DNA from: Muricea muricata
Lineage: Eukaryota > Cnidaria > Anthozoa > Malacalcyonacea > Plexauridae
DNA: 64,000 nucleotides
Assembly: GCA_963855995.1 (NCBI GenBank)
Contig: OY979724.1
Coordinates: 9,066,532-9,130,531, forward strand
Direction of reading: 5' to 3'
Shown piece by piece: positions 58,626-64,000 of the stretch. The position numbers and the translations under genes were made by a program. How positions within the stretch are numbered: position 1 is the stretch's first letter; each line of letters begins with the position of its first letter. The notes beneath the pieces are model-generated. The model was given only the letters and a program-made list of their open reading frames with translations. It was not told the origin of the DNA and ran no database searches.

Positions 58626-59723
58626 GACTCTTAAGCTCAACCCATCTGGCAGAATCTGTTAAATCCTTCTCGCAGGACAACAACATCAGCGATTTTAAAC
58701 GTGCATCTGTCATGGTCGTTCTCTACTTTGATTCTTTTAGGTCTGCTGATGTCCTCTCACCTTGTGCAGCTGTAAAAGGAGCGGTCATCAACAGTCGAAA
58801 TGCTCTGTTCGTAAGTGGAAAGGCTGACTTACAAACTTCCGAAAGTTTAGCTGCTCAAACCAGGAACTCGAGCTTTGTCTTCGTTAAGTCAACATAGCTG
58901 ACAAAGTTATGAAATTCTGCCTGAAGTACAACAGAATCAACCGACATTTTCGATGGAAATAGCTTAACTAGCTCACTAATATCTTCTAGATTTAGCTGAG
59001 GTTTAACCGCTTGAAGACACTGGGTAAGGCTGTCTCCAATTGAACAACTTGCGTATCCAACACCTTGCATTCTCTCCGATAAAATTGAAAGATTGAGAGC
59101 TCTGCTTGGGTATTTGGGTTATCATCAATTCTTCTTGGTAGTCGTCTTACACGATGTTTACGGCTGAATTCAGCTTCAGGATTACCTCCCAATTTCTTGG
59201 CGAACACAATGCCAGCCTGAATCTCATCATCCATTGCTTTCTCATCGTCGTTAATTCTCTTCAGGCTCTCAGCAGTTGCCATAATGATGATTATTGCATC
59301 AACAACATTCAGATTTTCAGCTTGTAGTGCTTCTGTTATTCGCTTGGACGTGATCATTATGTTCTTCATGAACATAATGGAGAGAACGAAATCCACTGAT
59401 TCCATTTTATCGTGAAGATCCGTGGCACTTGCCTTTGTATTATTGTCCGATTAGCTGGAAGTTTTTATTGCTGCCAGGGTGTCTTTTACAGCGTCATAGC
59501 TCATCCAGACTGCACGAATTGATTCTGCTCTTCCTATCCATCTAGTCTTCGACAGATTTCTTAACTTGAGCGAATTTTCTACCTTCTTGACACCTCTATT
59601 CTTCATTTTCTTCCACGTTGACGCAGACATGTACGTGGTCTCTGGTGCGTGATTGCCCGTGTCACAGAAATTAAAATCTTTTAAAAATTTAATTGAAGTA
59701 AAGCTCGCTCTTTGTGCGCCCAA
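58626..59723 (-). pseudogene. hAT-derived transposase C-terminal part, copy B
   Basis: Counterpart of 27223-28323, with the same order (NLSKTRWIGRAESIRAVW, FSRKHRVRRLPRR) and the same in-frame TAG near its end. An additional stop lies in the segment upstream of 58855. Confidence 0.65.
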
Positions 59724-59990
59724 GTTTTACACATTTAGTTTTTCTAAACCAACTTACCTTCTAGAGTAAATTACCTCTAGAATTTTTTTTTCTTTTAAAA
59801 ACTCTTTTGGCGTGTTAAGGCAAATTGAGCTTTACTTTAATTATTATTGCTATTGTGTAATTTTAATATAATTAATTTTAGAATTTTGAGGGGGATGCCT
59901 CGCATGGGCTTTTCTGTCCAGTTTTGTATTCTTCTTTTTTTGTATAATTTTATGTATATTTTGTTGCCAGTATTAATATTCCCAATAAAA

Positions 59991-61387
59991 TTATAAACAA
60001 ACAACAAACTCCGGTTTCAGCCCAAGCAGGATGCTGTCCATTTTCCCCGAATAAAGATCAGATAAAGCAGTACACAGCGTCTTTGCATATGCTATATTCA
60101 AGGTGAGGGAATTCCTTATACCAGCTGGTGGTGAATTGCCGCTGTTTAGAAACTGGTATGCTGTCCTTTTGCGGAAACGTAGCGAGATGAAGAGTTGGTT
60201 GATGTGGACCTTTTTTATGAGGTATCTCTTCTGATTATCACTCATGCACTTTTGAACTTCTGAGACCTGGATCCCAATCTGGCAAGAGAAAACATTGTTC
60301 TGTTTCTTGGTTTTCCTGCATATCACCAATCGCCTCTTCATACCGTCATAGAGCATTCTGAGATGACAATTGAAGGACAGCAACGTGTTCCTTGATCGTT
60401 GCCGAGATTTCAACAGCGTGCGTCAGAAATTGTTTTGGATTGATTTCACTTGACGTCTTCGCTTGCAATGACAAGGCCAACGCTTTTTCTAAATCCTTGA
60501 CCAAATGCTCAAGCGCACCAGCGCAAGTAAGCCAAGAATCACTGTTTGAAAGGTCTTCCAATGTCGCACCCTTAATGAATTTGGAATTAGCACTTCAATT
60601 GTGAAATACTTGTATAAAAGTAATTTGACCTACCTTACGTCCTTATTTGGAACAGATTCTACGACTGACAGAGTCTATTATTATAACTCTTGCATCTCTT
60701 CTCCCTTTCCTAAAGAACATTGAATTAAAGATCTCAAAGATAAATTTAAGAGTGCAACAAAATTGGTACTTAAACAGTTATAACTTATATAAAGGTTATA
60801 AAGACAGTATGCTACCTCGTGCGAGTTTTGAATTCCCTTGTCAGCATTGTCATTTTCCTCAGACAGCTCTGACTGATCAGTGTTGGAATTACATTCCCGT
60901 ACCACTGCGAGTTCATGATTTTCATCGAAAACAGCATCGGCAGGGGCATAAACAGGCTGCCAAAACAAAAAATGATTGTTTTTTTGTGGGCAAAAACACT
61001 TCAAACAATAAAAAAGTTTAAAAACATTGAAAAGAAATTATAAATAAGTTTACTACTATAAACATTACGTGTACGTTGCATTAATTTATATCAACGATTT
61101 GTATTAACCTAGCTAACGAGGAACTACTTCATTCTTCAAATGGCTTGATTGGTTCTCCAAGTATTTCATACGGGACAAGTTTATTCTGTTTTCGGTATTC
61201 TGGATGATATTTATTGTTATGGCGGTGTTATGCTCTATCCTGTAATCGTTATCAAACACCCTACTACACACAAGACACTTAATTTTTATTTGATGACGGC
61301 CCTAAACAAAGATGCGCATCATGCTGAGCATGGAAGATGCAGGAGTTTCTCTGCTCGTTGTAGTACTGGTGAGAAAGGAGGACACGA
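59991..61387 (-). pseudogene. Upstream exons of the minus-strand gene, copy B
   Basis: Counterpart of 28588-29976: about 59991-60575, the acidic exon about 60815-60960, and a start exon about 61125-61385. Product unknown. Confidence 0.4.
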
Positions 61388-62445
61388 AACATCTTCTGGG
61401 GATAAATGCGAGAGAGACGGCACTTCTGCCAAAAACAACAACAGCTGCAGTAATTCATGCCGTGTGAACGACAGACGACGAACTAACTCTGCTCCTTGTG
61501 GTAGCAACAGTGCAAGAGATTCGGAAACAGCGAGTTGTTCCACGCAAGTAAATGACAAGAGAAAAAGACCAGGTAAAACTAAGCAAGAAACAACGTACTC
61601 GACCAGGATGGGGATATGCTAGCTCAAATATTCGCAAACATTGCCGTCTATAAATCTTCCATTTTCACACATAATATTCATCGACTTGGACAACTGGGAC
61701 TTGGATCCATCCCGAAAAATGTTTTTCTTTGCGGCTTAGACAGTGGTCATTATACCGAGAGAAAAAAAATTGCATTGTTTCATTTTTGAACTCTTTTACA
61801 CGAGCAGCGAGGTTGGATCTTCAACCCCATTTATAATATTATCTGGTAAAAAAGTTTTTTCGGGAACTAAAGAATCAGTTAAGGTAAGGTAAGGGTGTTG
61901 GCCACAGTAGAGAGAGTCGATATACCGGATATATCCAGCACGCCCCTATTTGTTTAGATACCGGTTTGACGATATTGAGAATACCGATATACCGTCATGC
62001 ATTTGCCGTTGTACCACCTGATACCGCGGATTTACCCGTATTTCGAATCATCATTTACCCATAACCATGCATGTTTAGAAGCCAAAGCTAGTGCGGCCAA
62101 AACAGCGAGAGCAATAGCGATTTTTTGAGGAAATAAATTCAAAGAAAGGAAAATATTGCCATTCAGCTGGAGCGTTTAGCGGAAGTGTTAGTGAAATTGG
62201 TTGTTGGCGTTGCAACGCGTGACGTTTTTAGAAGAAACACAAACGTTTTTAGGTCGCAAAACAGACGTTACTAGCATTGATCATGCAAAAAACGGACGTT
62301 CCCAGGCGAAAAGCAACTTTTGCGCGAAAACTGTAAACGCTAATGTTTTCGCCCGGGAACGCGTATTTTTGTATGATTAATGAAAATTTAATTTAAAAGC
62401 TCCAATGTTGTATTGAAAATTCCTTAGAATATGCCCTTCCCCAAC

Positions 62446-62540
62446 CAACCTCGATCCCAGGGCCTTTCGAGGGGGGAAAGGAAAGGTCCTTTTCTTTGTC
62501 CTTTCCTTTCCCCCCTCGAAAGGCCCTGGGATCGTGGTTG
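62446..62540. repeat. Near-perfect hairpin, copy B
   Basis: Same as 31037-31131. Confidence 0.85.
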
Positions 62541-63401
62541 TGCCCCAACAACAAACGCGACAACGACTTCCAAACGACTGAAACGGCGATAATATTATAT
62601 AGCTTGAAACTAGGAACATTTCACATGTGTCACATTCAGGGGCGTAGCCAGCCCTAAACAATTGGGGGTGAAGGGGGGGGGGGTCTGATCATCAAGTACA
62701 CGTAGGTATCATCAGACCAGCATTATGGGTTTGCACTTTGGAGGAAATTTTCTTCATTAGACCATCATTACGGAGGGGGATATTATTATAAGTAATACCA
62801 TGATATGAAGGAAATTAGTCATTAAATGTCCCCGAAAGCCGAGGGAGGTTTGTGGAATTCCGAGGGCACAGTCCGAGGGAATTCCACAAACCTCCCGAGG
62901 GTGAGGGACATTTAATCACTAATTTTTCGACATATCATGGTATTAGTTTGTAATACCATGATTAACGAGGATATACAGTGTAATTTGAATTGTAAGAAAT
63001 AGCTTGGGAATAAATTCATCAATAATGTGTGCTGTTGCGTGCAATAATAATATAATATATTGTGTTGAAAATACATAAGTATCTGATTATTTTGTTGTGT
63101 AAAGTGTTGATTTGTTTTGGATTCCAGTCATGCATACAAATTAGGGAAAATCTAATTTTCCCCGTTTTGGGGGAAAATTAGAGAAAATTCGCTCTTCTGA
63201 GTAATTTAGCGATTAAATGTCACTCTGAGAACAATAGAGACCGAGTTAATCATGGTATTACACTATATAATCTTTTCAATGTTTCTCTCTCTTGTCCAAT
63301 CCCACTCCCCGTATGGACATATTGTAAATTGTGATTCCTGAACACGGTCACAGATTAATTTAAAGATATATCTTTAATCCGTAATCTTTAATCACTTTGA
63401 T

Positions 63402-63410
63402 GCTTTACCC
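63402..63410. other. Empty insertion site of the RecQ-bearing element
   Basis: A single GCTTTACCC here corresponds to the duplicated flank at 31993-32001 and 36134-36142 in copy A. Confidence 0.9.
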
Positions 63411-64000
63411 CCGTGATGCTTTGCGTTGCGAAAGCGCGAGCCCAAAATGGGCATCTCAATTGAGCAATATCGACAGAGAATAGGATGCTTTGGAATATTT
63501 GGAAGTTTCAAAAGCATAAATTGTGAGAGAAACTTGGGAAAATCAAAGCTGAAAGACTTTTGTGCTGTTGTAAGGTGAGCTATATAAAATGTTCTACGTA
63601 AGCAAATTAATAAACTATGATCCGAACTAAACTTACTTAAACTGAATTTGTTACACTGTAAATTTTACCAAATATCGTTTATTTATACATGGCCAAGATC
63701 ATATGTCCCGGGAATTTTAACTTTTTAAGAGTTAGAGCCCCTAACTACAAATGTTGTCGAATTGTTACATTGCTAATTGTTGTTGAACATCTACTATGCG
63801 CATAATTGCGTAAATTATTGGCCTAATTGGCCTTAACACTGCAATGGAAGGTTAGGGCTTTTTCAGATCCGTCAGAACACCTAGCACCTCTTATACGCAT
63901 TAATTTATTTAGCGCCAATATAAAATGTTTTTATATACATACTAATAGTGATGTTGTACTCGGGTAAATATGATATTGTGATACTACCCCGAGTGTAAGC
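63411..64000. other. Spacer, copy B end
   Basis: Matches 36135-37018 apart from the missing hAT MITE and a 40-bp gap near 63440. No gene. Confidence 0.6.

Larger units (their letters stand above)
61388..63410. other. Hairpin-rich spacer (copy B)
   Basis: Nearly identical to 29977-32000, including the hairpin 62446-62540 and paired inverted repeats 62791-63262. Confidence 0.6.
37801..64000. repeat. Tandem segmental duplication, copy B (truncated by window end)
   Basis: Second copy of the block, lacking the LTR element, the RecQ-bearing element and several MITEs of copy A. It has its own insertions: a LINE at about 47716-49133, a MITE pair at 52044-53437, hAT MITEs at 53515-53858 and 54209-54415, and a LINE at about 55450-56830. 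It stops at the position equal to about 37020 of copy A. A head-to-tail layout suggests a larger cluster beyond the window, which I infer but cannot see. Confidence 0.95.

Overview
The window looks like nuclear DNA from a marine invertebrate animal, most likely a cnidarian (anthozoan) or another early-branching metazoan. It is AT-rich, has spliced genes, and carries many transposable elements: a Ty3/gypsy LTR element, CR1/Jockey-type LINE fragments, a Penelope-type GIY-YIG fragment, DIRS-like gag debris, hAT and mariner-type MITEs, and foldback elements. The animal assignment rests on the NACHT-LRR gene architecture and the repeat mix. The exact taxon is an inference.

The window is dominated by a tandem segmental duplication. 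Copy A spans about 1-37800. Copy B runs from about 37801 to the window end and stops where A would be at about 37020. The order is the same in both: leader/2A exons, nuclease exon, small-exon array, NACHT-LRR exon, MITE-rich spacer, DIRS-like debris, hAT-derived minus-strand gene, palindrome-rich spacer. Copy A also carries a Ty3/gypsy element (320-6441), a foldback element (15364-15777), several MITEs and a 4.1-kb terminal-inverted-repeat element with a ZAD-like ORF and a broken RecQ-like helicase (32001-36134). Copy B also carries two LINE fragments, hAT MITEs and a composite MITE pair. Because each copy preserves the other's empty sites, several insertion boundaries and target-site duplications can be read to the base.

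The main gene is an NLR-type receptor of unusual build, present twice. A short first exon plus a hydrophobic second exon encode a signal-like leader that ends in a perfect 2A (ribosome-skipping) motif. A 191-codon exon then encodes an Mrr/Cap4-like PD-(D/E)XK endonuclease domain ending in an NLS-like tail. An array of phase-1 symmetric mini-exons follows, alternating basic (NLS-like) and acidic Ser/Asp-rich types, amplified in a tandem repeat of about 0.98 kb that also carries tRNA-like sequences. The last exon encodes NACHT and leucine-rich repeats. The domain order nuclease-STAND NTPase-repeat sensor resembles bacterial Avs-type antiphage proteins. I propose a nucleic-acid-cutting innate immune receptor whose location may be set by 2A skipping and cassette splicing; that function is inference.

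The two copies have decayed in complementary ways. Copy A keeps its TATA box and a normal first intron but has two frameshifts in NACHT-LRR. Copy B has an intact NACHT-LRR exon but a changed TATA box, a first intron reduced to 37 nt and one frame-breaking cassette exon. Their LRR strands differ most at the predicted ligand-facing positions.
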